In this document: in pieces, positions 6,620-15,806 of the stretch | Numbering within the stretch: the first letter of the stretch is position 1 | Layout of the letters: every line of letters begins with the position of its first letter | Source of the DNA: Bacteroidota bacterium | GTDB lineage: Bacteria > Bacteroidota > Bacteroidia > Flavobacteriales_D > Crocinitomicaceae | Length of the DNA: 64,000 nt | Direction: 5' to 3' | NCBI GenBank assembly: GCA_024280295.1 | Contig: JAJRQK010000031.1 | Span: 58,029-122,028 of the forward strand | The notes under the pieces: model-generated | What the model saw: only the letters and a program-made list of their open reading frames with translations | What the model was told of the DNA's origin: nothing | The model's database searches: none | Translations under genes and position numbers: made by a program

Positions 6620-8155
6620 GACAGAATAGAGCCAAAGTTCGCCAGTTTTGGTGTTTACACTAAATAGTTTTGGCATGACTAAGGTATTACTACTTGTTTC
6701 ATTTATGAATGTCTTTCGTGAAGTTTCACCTGTGTTCAAATCAATGGAGGCTAGCGCAACAGCATTTCTTTTTCGACCGTAATTTGCTGTGTGAAGTCGT
6801 TCTTTATCAATGAAATCACCTTCTTCTGTGTAATTTCGAATGTGGTCATTAAAGATGAAGTAAACGCGGCCGCTATCAACAAAACTTTCAAAGCTACTGT
6901 AAGGTCCACCATCATTGATAGATACTTGATACTTTCTGATTTTAGTTACCCAACTAAATTTCCCTTCGGAATCAATTTTATAAGCTATTATATCATTATA
7001 GTAGTACATATAGACGTTCGAAGATTGCCCTGTTCTGCCATCCATGTTTGATTGCACTTGAACATAGTATTGTTCCATTGTTCCTACGATACTTCCATCC
7101 TCCAAGAACGTGACATTTCGCATCTTGTAGTTGTAAAGTTGAGCACCTCCTTTCCCGCGTTCTTCTTGTTTAGATGCTTTTTTCAGTGCTCTTTCTGACC
7201 ATCCTTGCGTGATGAGCTCCTCATTAAACTCTTGAAATCCTTGCCCGATAATTTTTTCTGTTTTTAGATTAACGCGTTGATGAAAAACTCCAGAAACTCC
7301 AGTTTGCTCTTTTTCGCCATAGATTCCTGTGAGCGAGAAAATATCGTTATCATCAGAATACATCGCCATTGCTACAATACGTTTTCCATCTAAATCAAGT
7401 TCGAAATCTTGTAAACCTTCGTCGTCGGTAATGTGGTAAATGTGAAGCGATTTAAACTCAATTTGCATGGAGAAAAGTCGTTTTTTTTCCACTTCAATGT
7501 ATTCTGAAAGACAGATAAAATAATCACCTAAATTTGAAATGTGGTGCTCATGTATTTTGGATAATTCAGAGGAAAAAGGAAGTCTATACTCACCATCATT
7601 TACCAATTCAAAATTCTGATTAAAAATTTTAAATCCATAAATATGCCGTTCTTCCTTCTTGCCGGGAATTTGCCATACGACTCCCATAAACTTACCATTA
7701 GCCGAAATTTTAACATCAAACGATCCTTTGCCACGGTTCTTATTTAATTCGTAAGAAGCTAACGAAATGGGATCTCCATCTACCTCTAACTCATCGGTGA
7801 AACGCTGCATGTAGAAAATGTTCTTTCCCTCTTTTTTATCTGAGAGAAAAGTCACAAAGCCTTCATTGAAGACACGAGCGCCTTCAAAATTGGCCACACT
7901 TCCATCTGCAACTAATTTTATTGATAAAGATTGAACCGTTTCTAAATTCTTATGCTTGGATGCTTTGTAGTGACCGAAAACTCTACCTCCTGACCAGCGG
8001 AGAGCATAGAATTCATTTTCAATTCCTGGCAAAATATAAAGTAATGATCCTTGCTTACGTTCCAGTTTTCCCCATTGCACTTCAGGACCTTGAGATTTCC
8101 CAATAAAAGAAACTGAAAGAGCAAAAATTAGGCAATAATAAATAGGATGAATCAT
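6575..8155 (-). CDS. Exported hypothetical protein, beta-rich
   Basis: This 526-residue protein begins with a signal peptide (about 1-21, ending IGKSQG). The remainder is predicted soluble and beta-rich, with recurring stretches such as GKFMGVVWQIPG, GKRIVAMAMYSDDND, DGSIVGTMEQYYVQ and NTKTGELWLYSVLG that look like propeller blades, so a periplasmic or surface beta-propeller is my inference. No catalytic motif or T9SS sorting tail is seen. It is monocistronic by position, with 107 nt to purB. Its 3' end overlaps the convergent small frame at 6239 by 45 nt. Confidence 0.75.
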   Translation of the reverse strand: MIHPIYYCLIFALSVSFIGKSQGPEVQWGKLERKQGSLLYILPGIENEFYALRWSGGRVFGHYKASKHKNLETVQSLSIKLVADGSVANFEGARVFNEGFVTFLSDKKEGKNIFYMQRFTDELEVDGDPISLASYELNKNRGKGSFDVKISANGKFMGVVWQIPGKKEERHIYGFKIFNQNFELVNDGEYRLPFSSELSKIHEHHISNLGDYFICLSEYIEVEKKRLFSMQIEFKSLHIYHITDDEGLQDFELDLDGKRIVAMAMYSDDNDIFSLTGIYGEKEQTGVSGVFHQRVNLKTEKIIGQGFQEFNEELITQGWSERALKKASKQEERGKGGAQLYNYKMRNVTFLEDGSIVGTMEQYYVQVQSNMDGRTGQSSNVYMYYYNDIIAYKIDSEGKFSWVTKIRKYQVSINDGGPYSSFESFVDSGRVYFIFNDHIRNYTEEGDFIDKERLHTANYGRKRNAVALASIDLNTGETSRKTFINETSSNTLVMPKLFSVNTKTGELWLYSVLGRKEKIGRLKFKP

Positions 8156-8262
8156 AAATGAACATTACTTATCTTCTAAGTTACTCAAAAAAGCTGCCAA
8201 AGTTGTTTGCAGGCCTTATAACTTAGCAATTCTCTTTCTTCTAGTGCTTTTGCGATAAATAC

Positions 8263-9618
8263 TTAGTCGACTAGTTGGATACCAGTATAATTTTGCGGTG
8301 ATATTGCCATCAACTCTTGTTTTAATTCGTCAGAAATATCAAGACTGTCAACAAATTCGTGAACGGAAGATTTTGTGATTGAAGTATTTGTTCGTGTCAA
8401 TCCTTTTAGAGCTTCATAAGGTTTTGGAAAGCCTTCTCGACGCAGAATTGTTTGAATTGCTTCAGCAACGACAGCCCAATTTTTTTCTAAATCAGCCTCG
8501 AACGCATCTTTGTTTAATAATAACTTATCAAGTCCCTTTAATGTAGATTTCATTGCAATGAAAGTATGTCCCATTGGCATTCCTATCGTTCTTAGAACAG
8601 TTGAATCTGTGAGATCTCGTTGTAATCTTGATACAGGTAGTTTTGCAGACAAATGCTCAAACAAGGCATTCGCTATGCCTAAATTCCCTTCTGAGTTTTC
8701 AAAATCGATTGGGTTTACTTTGTGCGGCATCGCTGAAGAACCAACTTCGCCCTCTTTTAGTTGCTGCTTGAAATATTCCATGGAGATGTAAGTCCACATG
8801 TCACGATCAAGGTCGATAAGAATGGTGTTTATTCGCTTCAAAACATCAAATAGGGCCGCAAGATTATCGTAATGTTCAATTTGTGTTGTTGTTTGAGATC
8901 GAGATAATCCTAGAATATCATTTACAAAGTGATTCGCAAACCCAACCCAATTGTTGTCACTGTATGCAACGTGATGAGCGTTAAAATTGCCTGTTGCTCC
9001 TCCAAATTTGGCCGAAAACGGAACTTGTACTAAATGATTCCGCTGAACTTCTAATCGCTCTACGAATACCTGGATTTCTTTTCCTAGTCGTGTTGGGGAT
9101 GCTGGTTGACCGTGAGTTTTTGCTAACATCGCGATATCTTTCCATTCTTTGCTTTGCCCACGTAGAGTTTCAATTACTTGACCTAAGAGTGGGAGGTACT
9201 CATTTTGTACCGCATCTCTCATTGATAAAGGCACTGAAGTATTATTAATATCTTGGGATGTTAACCCAAAATGGACAAATTCCAAATACTTTTCTAGTCC
9301 TAGATTCGTCATTCGATCTTTTACGAAATATTCTACTGCTTTAACATCGTGATTGGTTACTTTTTCAATATCCTTAATCCAATAGGCATCTTCCTCCGAA
9401 AAGTTTGTACAGATTGCGCGAAGGTCATCGTATTTTTCACGAGGAAAATCAGTGAGTGCTTTCACACCGCTTTCAACCATTGCAATAAAGTATTCTACCT
9501 CGACAATTACTCTGTAACGAATTAATCCAAATTCTGAAAAGTAAGGTTGAAGTTCAGAGGTTTTTGAGTGATATCTTCCGTCAATAGGCGAAATTGTTGT
9601 CAATGGACTGAAATTCAT
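8263..9618 (-). CDS. purB: Adenylosuccinate lyase
   Basis: PurB catalyses two steps of purine synthesis: SAICAR to AICAR plus fumarate, and adenylosuccinate to AMP plus fumarate. The 451-residue product opens with SPLTTISPIDGRYHSKTSEL, as in long bacterial PurB (E. coli type), contains TSQDINN and GQPASPTRLGKE, and has the superfamily signature GSSAMPHKVNP on the catalytic mobile loop. I chose the ATG at 9618; a longer frame upstream adds 16 residues not found in the family. It stands alone between an exported protein gene and a divergent EI24 gene. It is full length. Confidence 0.97.
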   Translation of the reverse strand: MNFSPLTTISPIDGRYHSKTSELQPYFSEFGLIRYRVIVEVEYFIAMVESGVKALTDFPREKYDDLRAICTNFSEEDAYWIKDIEKVTNHDVKAVEYFVKDRMTNLGLEKYLEFVHFGLTSQDINNTSVPLSMRDAVQNEYLPLLGQVIETLRGQSKEWKDIAMLAKTHGQPASPTRLGKEIQVFVERLEVQRNHLVQVPFSAKFGGATGNFNAHHVAYSDNNWVGFANHFVNDILGLSRSQTTTQIEHYDNLAALFDVLKRINTILIDLDRDMWTYISMEYFKQQLKEGEVGSSAMPHKVNPIDFENSEGNLGIANALFEHLSAKLPVSRLQRDLTDSTVLRTIGMPMGHTFIAMKSTLKGLDKLLLNKDAFEADLEKNWAVVAEAIQTILRREGFPKPYEALKGLTRTNTSITKSSVHEFVDSLDISDELKQELMAISPQNYTGIQLVD

Positions 9619-9746
9619 AGCGCAATTCAATTTAAAGGTGGAAAAAAGGAAAGGGTAAAGATACAAAAGCCTTGCGAATTAGTTGTTCTGAATACAGCTT
9701 TTGACTTTTGTTTGATTATTTTTATCCCGTGCGATTTTTCAAGAAC

Positions 9747-10586
9747 ATGGCATTTGGCTTTAGAGCCTATTGGAAGGCGATTCGATTTTTAATTGAACAC
9801 CGCCTTTATTGGTATATGTTGATTCCCGCAGTATTGATGTTGATCATTTACTACCTTGGATCGCTCGTGCAGAATCATCATCTGCAACCAGATGTGGAGA
9901 CAACAAATGACATTGTTTGGTACGTATTTTACCTTATGATTGAGATTTCTGTTGCTTTGCTACTGATGAAATTCGCGAAATACCTCGTTGTTGTATTGCT
10001 GTCTCCATTGCTGTCACATCTTAGTATGAAAGCTGAATTTATCTTAACAGGAAAGACGTACCCGTGGAATTTTAAACAATTGGTTTCTGATGTGAAGCGT
10101 GCAATGCGAATCGTGATACGAAACATGATGTGGGAGTACTTCTTCTTCATTATAATATATATTGTCGCTGCTATAGGTTGGAAAGATGCCCAGTCATCCC
10201 CGATTTTCTACCTTACCTTTTTGATTGGGTTTTATTATTATGGCTTCTCATTTATGGATTATATTAATGAACGACGCAGATTGACAATGGATCAAGGTAT
10301 TATGTTTGTAAGAAAAAACCGTGGCGTTGCTGTAGTAATAGGTGCAGGTTATTCTATAATGATTCTTGTTCCTGTGGACTTATCAGCGCTTTTTGATTAT
10401 TCTTCGTTTGGGGATAATTTCGGATCTGCCCTTGGACGATTATTCTTAAACTTATTCTTATGGCTCTGTGCATCGCTAGCACCAATTTTAGCAATCCTTG
10501 CTGCGACTATTGTTATGGATGATTTGGTCGATTTAAGTGCAAACGAATACTCGAAAATTGAAGAAGAAGAAGAGGTAGAAGAATGA
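9747..10586 (+). CDS. EI24/CysZ-like membrane protein
   Basis: About 279 residues with membrane helices near 20-45, 62-100, 135-155, 160-180, 200-225 and 240-270 and the arrangement of the EI24 family (AFGFRAYWKAIRFLIEHRLYWYMLIPAVLM; then VVLLSPLLSHLSMKAEFILTGK, and later GYSIMILVPV). CysZ of this family takes up sulfate in proteobacteria; no sulfur gene is nearby, so the substrate is open. The tail is strongly acidic (KIEEEEEVEE). The ATG at 9747 is preferred; an in-frame TTG at 9708 and GTG at 9729 would lengthen it by 13 or 6 residues. Confidence 0.8.
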   Translation: MAFGFRAYWKAIRFLIEHRLYWYMLIPAVLMLIIYYLGSLVQNHHLQPDVETTNDIVWYVFYLMIEISVALLLMKFAKYLVVVLLSPLLSHLSMKAEFILTGKTYPWNFKQLVSDVKRAMRIVIRNMMWEYFFFIIIYIVAAIGWKDAQSSPIFYLTFLIGFYYYGFSFMDYINERRRLTMDQGIMFVRKNRGVAVVIGAGYSIMILVPVDLSALFDYSSFGDNFGSALGRLFLNLFLWLCASLAPILAILAATIVMDDLVDLSANEYSKIEEEEEVEE

Positions 10587-10589
10587 TAA

Positions 10590-10623
10590 TTGACTGTCAA
10601 ACAGGAATTTTGTCTTATTTTTG
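10590..10623 (+). promoter_or_regulatory. Promoter of the TPR/PD40 gene
   Basis: TTG at 10590-10592 and TATTTTTG at 10616-10623 are 23 nt apart, a full Bacteroidota promoter. It starts 4 nt after the EI24 stop and leaves a leader of about 40 nt before 10667. Confidence 0.6.
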
Positions 10624-10666
10624 CACGGCATTTGCATAGAGTGTCACTGAACAAACATAAACAACT

Positions 10667-12037
10667 ATGAAATTTACTTTATTAATTGCAATTCTATTAA
10701 TATTCACACCAGACGCCTTTTCATCTGTTCAGCCAACTGATTCGACTACGACTGTTATGAATAAGGCAGCGGCAATTATCTTAATTGAAGAGGGCAGAAC
10801 AATGTTCGCAGAGGGAAAAATGAAAGACGCACTGATCAAATTTCGATTATCCTCTGTAAAAGATCCGAACAACTGGAAAGCTCCTTATTGGATTAGCCAG
10901 TGTCACTATGGATTGAATAACTACGGTTACGCATTGAAATATGCACAGATTGCAACGAAACAAGGAGGGGAAAAAATTGACGATGAGATTCATTTTATTC
11001 TCGGAACTTGCTATCATCGTCTTGGTGAATTAGATAGCGCTTTAACAAGCTACAATGAGGCTTTTGTTACATTGTCTAAGCGTAGGTCAAGTGAACTTCT
11101 TATTTCTCACCTAATTGAACAGGTTAATTACGCTAAAAATGCTCTTGCTGCGAACACTGCCGATTACAAACGCCGAAGAATTGAAGGTCGCGTAAATTCG
11201 GGGTACGATGATTACAATCTTGTGATGGCAGATGGCGGGAAATCACTGTACTTTACATCAAGACGCAGCAATACGACAGGTGGTGGAATGAATCCTGATG
11301 ATCAGCGGTTTTTCGAAGACACGTATAAATCAACCTATGATGCAGAGATGGGCGAGTGGGATGATGTAACGAATGAAATTGGTAAAATCAACTCAGATGG
11401 ATTTGATGCACTCAATTATATATCACCAGATGGATTGTATGCTGTGATGACACTAAATACAACAGCACTTGACATTAAAGCAAAAAAATCTACGAATGGC
11501 TCTGATATTTGTGAACTTAAAATGAGTAACAAAGGAATTTGGAACACTCCGAAGATTATTAATAATAAATCAATTAACACTTCATATTTTGAAGGTTCGG
11601 CAACTTTAACAGCTGATGGAAATACAATGTATTTCGTAACTGATCGAAAAGGTGATAAAAGTTCAACCGATATCTACATGGTAGAGAAAGTTGGAAAAGG
11701 ATGGGGGGAAGCAAAACCTCTTCCAATGACCGTTAACACAACAGGCAGAGAAACTACTCCGTTTATCTCTCCTGATGGCAGATATTTATTCTTCAGTTCA
11801 GATGGACATGAAGGAATGGGTGGATTGGATATCTATGTTGTGGAAAATCAAGGTGCAGAATGGGGAACGCCTATCAACCTCGGCGCAGGAATCAATACTG
11901 TGAATAACGATTCTCATTTTGTTTACCTTAAAGAAATGAAAAAAGCATTTGTTGCTGGATACGAAATTGTAGGAAACAAATCGAGTTTGGATATTTATGA
12001 ATTCGACATGAAGAACTTTATTATTCCAACTAAATAA
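10667..12037 (+). CDS. Exported TPR and PD40 propeller protein
   Basis: A signal peptide (1-19) is followed by tetratricopeptide repeats at about 35-150 (ALIKFRLSSVKDPNNWKAPYW, FILGTCYHRLGELDSALTSYNEAF), and then PD40 (WD40-like) blades at about 180-450, each with the xxDGxxLYFxSxR pattern: ADGGKSLYFTSRR, SPDGLYAVMT, TADGNTMYFVTDRKG and SPDGRYLFFSSDGHEG. This order matches PorE/SprE-like envelope proteins of Bacteroidota, but the C-terminal OmpA domain of those is absent. No lipobox is present. It is probably a periplasmic scaffold; its partner is unknown. A strong terminator follows at 12075. Confidence 0.85.
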   Translation: MKFTLLIAILLIFTPDAFSSVQPTDSTTTVMNKAAAIILIEEGRTMFAEGKMKDALIKFRLSSVKDPNNWKAPYWISQCHYGLNNYGYALKYAQIATKQGGEKIDDEIHFILGTCYHRLGELDSALTSYNEAFVTLSKRRSSELLISHLIEQVNYAKNALAANTADYKRRRIEGRVNSGYDDYNLVMADGGKSLYFTSRRSNTTGGGMNPDDQRFFEDTYKSTYDAEMGEWDDVTNEIGKINSDGFDALNYISPDGLYAVMTLNTTALDIKAKKSTNGSDICELKMSNKGIWNTPKIINNKSINTSYFEGSATLTADGNTMYFVTDRKGDKSSTDIYMVEKVGKGWGEAKPLPMTVNTTGRETTPFISPDGRYLFFSSDGHEGMGGLDIYVVENQGAEWGTPINLGAGINTVNNDSHFVYLKEMKKAFVAGYEIVGNKSSLDIYEFDMKNFIIPTK

Positions 12038-12074
12038 GATTTATTTATGGAATAATGTCATAATCGACATCTTA

Positions 12075-12101
12075 AATAACACCACTTACTGTGGTGTTAT
12101 T
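12075..12101 (+). terminator. Rho-independent terminator of the TPR/PD40 gene
   Basis: Arms AATAACACCAC and GTGGTGTTATT pair perfectly over 11 bp around a 5-nt loop, followed by TTATG. Confidence 0.75.
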
Positions 12102-12121
12102 TTATGTACAAAAACTCGATT

Positions 12122-14086
12122 ATGAAACAGTTAATATTATTTCCCGCATTATTCTTATGCCTTGTTGTAACCGCTCAAAAGGAAACATCTGAGGCGTCAA
12201 CAATAGATAAAGTAACGGTATTCTTTCAAGGAGCGCAGATTGCAAGATCTTTCAAAACGAATCTCGAAGCAGGTAGACAGTTCGTGATTTTTAAAAAGTT
12301 AACCAATTTTTTAGACCCGAATTCTGTTCAAGTTAAGGCAACGGGTGATCTAACGATTTTATCAGTTGGAATGAGAAAAAACTATGAGGACTTGAAAATG
12401 AGTAACTCTGAAGTAGCGGAATTGAGAGGCGAAAAGGAAAAATTAGAGCGTGAAGAAGGACATCTTGGTGATGAATATTCAATTTTAGAGTTCGATAAAA
12501 ACTTACTCTTAGTCAATCGCGAATTGCGCGGAAATAATGGTCTTTCTATTAATGAGTTGAAAGAAGCTTATGTGTTTATGCACAAAGAACTAAGTCAGAT
12601 TACAAATCGACAATCAGCAATTCAAGATCGATTTGAGGAAATTTCTAAATCAATTAATCACATCGAACAAGAAATAATAAGTCAACGAAGTCGTCCTGTG
12701 GTTAATTATTCTGAAGTAGTTATTGAGGTTGATGTACACAGTTCAACATCTACAGAGTTTTTCACAAATTACATATCTCCAAATGCTTCATGGAAACCAT
12801 ATTACGATATGAGGAGTGATGGAATTGGAGAACCTATGAGCCTGGAAGCTAAAGCACTCGTCCATCAAACTACCGGAATTGAGTGGGAAAATGTCAACCT
12901 AGTTCTCTCTACAATTGATCCTTATCAGAGCACGAAAGAACCAATTTTAAAACCTTGGTTCATTGACTACAATAATCAACCACAACAAGTTCATCATCAG
13001 GCTAGAACTGTTCCAACTTTCAATTATATTGGACAGAAAATCAGAGGAGAAGTTATTGATGCTGAGACCGGAGAGCCAATGCCATTTGCAAAGTTGATGT
13101 TTAATGTAGGTTCACAGATTGACTGTAATACTGATTCAGATGGGAAATTTGAAGTCATTGTTCCTCAGAGTGGAACTTACCTTACAGCAAGTTTTATGGG
13201 TTATGCGAATAGTCAATTACCTGTGAATACGTCTTACCTAAAATTCTTTCTCTCCGCAGATATAGTCGCAATAAATGAAATGGTAATAACTCGCAAAGAC
13301 ATTGCACAAATGCCTATGAGGATCAATGCTGAGGTGATGAGTATAGATGGGATTTCCGTCCGAGGTGCTAGAAGTCAACGTATAAAATTGTTCGGTAATA
13401 AAGTGAAAAGCGCAAATATTGCCAGTACAGCAAGTGTTAACTACGCTGGAACTGCACAAGCCACTGTAGTTCAAAAAGCATTGCGAGTGGAATACAGAAT
13501 TGAAAGTAAGTTCACCATTCCTTCAGATGGACTGAATCAGCGTATATCAATTTCAAAACACGAACTACCAGCAAATTATGAGTACCATTCAGCTCCTAAA
13601 TTGGATGAGTCGGTTTATTTGGTAGCGGAGGTTTCTGGTTGGGAAAAATTGAATTTGCTAAATGGCGAATCGAATTTATATTTTGATGGAACATATATTG
13701 GAAAGACGCATGTTGATGCTAATTCACTCCGTGACACTTTAACATTTTCACTAGGGAAGGATAGCAAAATTCAAATTAACCGTCAACGCATTGTTGCAAA
13801 CAGTTCTAGTCGAATATTTGGTCTTCGCCGCAAATTTGAAGTCCAATGGGAAATCAATGTTCGCAATAATGGAGGAGCATCAATCCCAATCGTGATTAAA
13901 GATCAATTTCCTATCTCGAAGAACTCTGATATCAAAATCAAAATGGGTGAGTATGAATCAGCTGATCTAGATGATAAGACGAAAATTTTGACGTGGGAAA
14001 CAAATTTAGCACCTGGAGCAAAGAATACGTTTACGTTTGATTACAAAGTCGATTATCATAGAAAGTATATCCTTTATATTGAGTAA
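12122..14086 (+). CDS. DUF4139 protein with inserted CarboxypepD_reg-like domain
   Basis: The 654-residue protein has a signal peptide (about 1-18, VVTAQ), the N-terminal DUF4140 motif (VTVFFQGAQIARSF), a coiled-coil stretch (about 90-175), and then DUF4139 (SPNASWKPYYDMRSDG; ALVHQTTGIEWENVNLVLST) through to ISKHELPANYEYHSAPKL and the typical tail. Between the halves of DUF4139, at about 300-385, sits a carboxypeptidase regulatory-like (Ig) domain: GEVIDAETGEPMPFAKLM, DSDGKFEVIVP and a TonB-plug-like VITRKDI, as seen in SusC-type proteins. This family includes MuiA (mucoidy inhibitor) relatives, of unknown function. The ATG at 12122 is chosen because the signal peptide starts there. Confidence 0.88.
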   Translation: MKQLILFPALFLCLVVTAQKETSEASTIDKVTVFFQGAQIARSFKTNLEAGRQFVIFKKLTNFLDPNSVQVKATGDLTILSVGMRKNYEDLKMSNSEVAELRGEKEKLEREEGHLGDEYSILEFDKNLLLVNRELRGNNGLSINELKEAYVFMHKELSQITNRQSAIQDRFEEISKSINHIEQEIISQRSRPVVNYSEVVIEVDVHSSTSTEFFTNYISPNASWKPYYDMRSDGIGEPMSLEAKALVHQTTGIEWENVNLVLSTIDPYQSTKEPILKPWFIDYNNQPQQVHHQARTVPTFNYIGQKIRGEVIDAETGEPMPFAKLMFNVGSQIDCNTDSDGKFEVIVPQSGTYLTASFMGYANSQLPVNTSYLKFFLSADIVAINEMVITRKDIAQMPMRINAEVMSIDGISVRGARSQRIKLFGNKVKSANIASTASVNYAGTAQATVVQKALRVEYRIESKFTIPSDGLNQRISISKHELPANYEYHSAPKLDESVYLVAEVSGWEKLNLLNGESNLYFDGTYIGKTHVDANSLRDTLTFSLGKDSKIQINRQRIVANSSSRIFGLRRKFEVQWEINVRNNGGASIPIVIKDQFPISKNSDIKIKMGEYESADLDDKTKILTWETNLAPGAKNTFTFDYKVDYHRKYILYIE

Positions 14087-14112
14087 CTCAAGTTACCAAC
14101 CAAAGTTACTTT

Positions 14113-14137
14113 GAGCCCGTTCTGATTGGACGGGTTC
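14113..14137 (+). terminator. Terminator after the DUF4139 gene
   Basis: GAGCCCGT and ACGGGTTC form an 8-bp stem (one G-T pair) with a 9-nt loop; TTTATTT follows, and a run of ten T at 14149-14158. Confidence 0.65.
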
Positions 14138-14222
14138 TTTATTTCCCGTTTTTTTTTTATCAGCATGCAGCGTTTTCTAGTTCTTGAGTCTCTACATAAG
14201 TAGAAACAAAAAACTAGTTATT

Positions 14223-15297
14223 ATGAAAAACACAATCTTACTTTCTTTAACTTTATTAGTCTCCTTTTCTGGAGCCTCACAAGCTATTTGCAATGCAGAT
14301 TTCACAAGTTCAACGAGTAGATTCTCCGTAAACTTCACAAACACATCAACAGGTACTATTCAATATTTTTGGGATTGGGGATGGGAACACGTCTACATCG
14401 ATAAACCCAGTTCACTCCTATGCAACTAGCGGAACTTATACGGTTTGTTTGACCGCAACATTCAATGATTCGATCTCATCTTGTACAGATTCAGCATGTT
14501 ACGGTGTTACTGTTATAGATAGTTCTGGGATGTCATGTAACGCAGACTTCACTTTTACAACCTTCGGAAACTTCACTGATTTTACAAATACTTCATCAGG
14601 AACAACGAATTATTTTTGGGACTTTGGAGATGGAAACACTTCCTCATTGACTAATCCGTCTCACACTTATGTAACTAGTGGAACATATTATGTTTGTCTT
14701 ACAGCAAGTATAAATGATTCTATAAATATTTGTAGCGATTCGATCTGCTATTATGTTACTGTTATGGATAGCTCAAAGTTGGTTCGGCTTGTAATGCAAT
14801 GTTCTCTGTGTCATCTGGAATCGGTAACGCAGCATTTACGAATACATCCAGTGGCTCTAATTTAGTTCACAGCTGGAGTTTTGGAGATGGATTTACTTCC
14901 ACAGATACGAACCCGACACATTCATACATGCTAACAGGAACGTATGTTGTTTGTTTGACAATTACTTCAATCGATTCATTGAGTCCTTGTACAAGTACTT
15001 ATTGTGATTCCATTTATATTTCAACAGATAGCACAACCGCAGGAATTTCTTCGGTTGAGTTAACGAATTTCACCCTCTTTCCTAATCCAGCACAAAACGT
15101 AGTCAATATACATTTCGATGAAACTTTTCATGGAGAAGTTCAAGTGGCAGATATTATTGGGCGTGTTATGACAAATCAAGTAGTTGATGGAAATAACGCG
15201 AAATTGAATATCTCACTACCCATCAGGAGTTTATCTGATTAAGGTGGTAGATAACAACAGTCCCTCAATTGGTTTAAAAAAGTTCATTAAGGAGTGA
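14223..15297 (+). pseudogene. PKD-repeat protein with T9SS sorting tail, three frameshifts
   Basis: Read across frames, this is one gene: signal peptide (MKNTILLSLTLLVSFSGASQ), three PKD domains, each with the W-x-FGDG core and a HSYxxxGTYxVCLT end, then a T9SS type-A tail (LTNFTLFPNPAQNVVNI, GVYLIKVVDN, KKFIKE). The frame breaks at about 14370 (two T lost in the first WDFGDG), at about 14780 (between DSS and the CNA repeat start) and at about 15205 (before SGVYLIK). The ending at 15297 matches a normal T9SS C-terminus. As written no full protein can be made. Three independent breaks in 1.1 kb point to a true pseudogene rather than one sequencing error, although the repeats could mislead an assembler. 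Confidence 0.8.
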
Positions 15298-15310
15298 ACA
15301 CTTTAGTAAC

Positions 15311-15340
15311 AGTAGTAGTAGTAGTAGTAGTAGTAGTAGA
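15311..15340 (+). repeat. (AGT)n microsatellite
   Basis: Nearly ten uninterrupted AGT units lie 14 nt after the PKD pseudogene stop. Such tracts are prone to slippage and length change. Its place is downstream of, not inside, a frame that I trust. Confidence 0.9.
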
Positions 15341-15348
15341 CTGATTAA

Positions 15349-15380
15349 GGAGGCAGTTCGAGAGGATTGTCTTCTTTTTT
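15349..15380 (+). terminator. Possible terminator of the PKD pseudogene
   Basis: GGAGGCAGT (15349-15357) can pair with ATTGTCTTC (15366-15374) over 9 bp as RNA, four of them G-U, followed by six T. Wobble pairing makes it weak. Confidence 0.35.
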
Positions 15381-15794
15381 CTTAAGTTTGATTTTTTCAA
15401 ACTGATAACCTCACTAAATGAATGTGATGAGCCTATGATTGAAGAGCATGAACGTAATGTGAATATGTCTTTGAAAACATCTATTTCGACACTCTGTTTT
15501 AATATTTTCATAACGAACGATTTTTTTTGTTCAAGCTAGAATTATATATGTCTTAAGTATTGTTCAAGCCCTTGAGAATAGATAGTGTTTAAAGGGAATA
15601 GGGCCGATATAGTTTTGCTTATCTAGTTTGGTATAACCTCACACAGACAAGTCAATTATATTTGGCTTTAGCAACAGTTTAACTAACCTTTTTTATCTTT
15701 TGCAGAGATAAAAGTTCTTAAATTCAAGTAACAAACGCAATTTTCAAGATTGAAATTTCACACGGATATGAATCAACTTTACTGATGAGGTTAT
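15381..15794. other. Gap without a recognisable gene
   Basis: About 410 nt of AT-rich sequence between the PKD pseudogene and truA. Short frames exist on both strands, but I see no conserved motif, tRNA or convincing start. A small hairpin (ATCTTTTGCAGAGAT, near 15697-15711) is the only structure noticed. Confidence 0.5.
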
Positions 15795-15802
15795 TATCTT
15801 TG
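15795..15802 (+). promoter_or_regulatory. -7 box directly before truA
   Basis: TATCTTTG matches TAnnTTTG and ends only 4 nt before the truA ATG at 15807, so the mRNA should start at or next to the start codon (leaderless). No clear -33 TTG was found. Confidence 0.55.
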
Positions 15803-15806
15803 TAGC

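Noticed and set aside
9568..9792. Plus-strand frame across the purB start and EI24 gene
   Set aside because: It overlaps two well-supported genes in other frames and has no recognisable motif.
15287..15511. Minus-strand frame of 74 residues with a run of Thr
   Set aside because: The Thr run is only the AGT microsatellite read in reverse, and no conserved motif or start context supports a gene.
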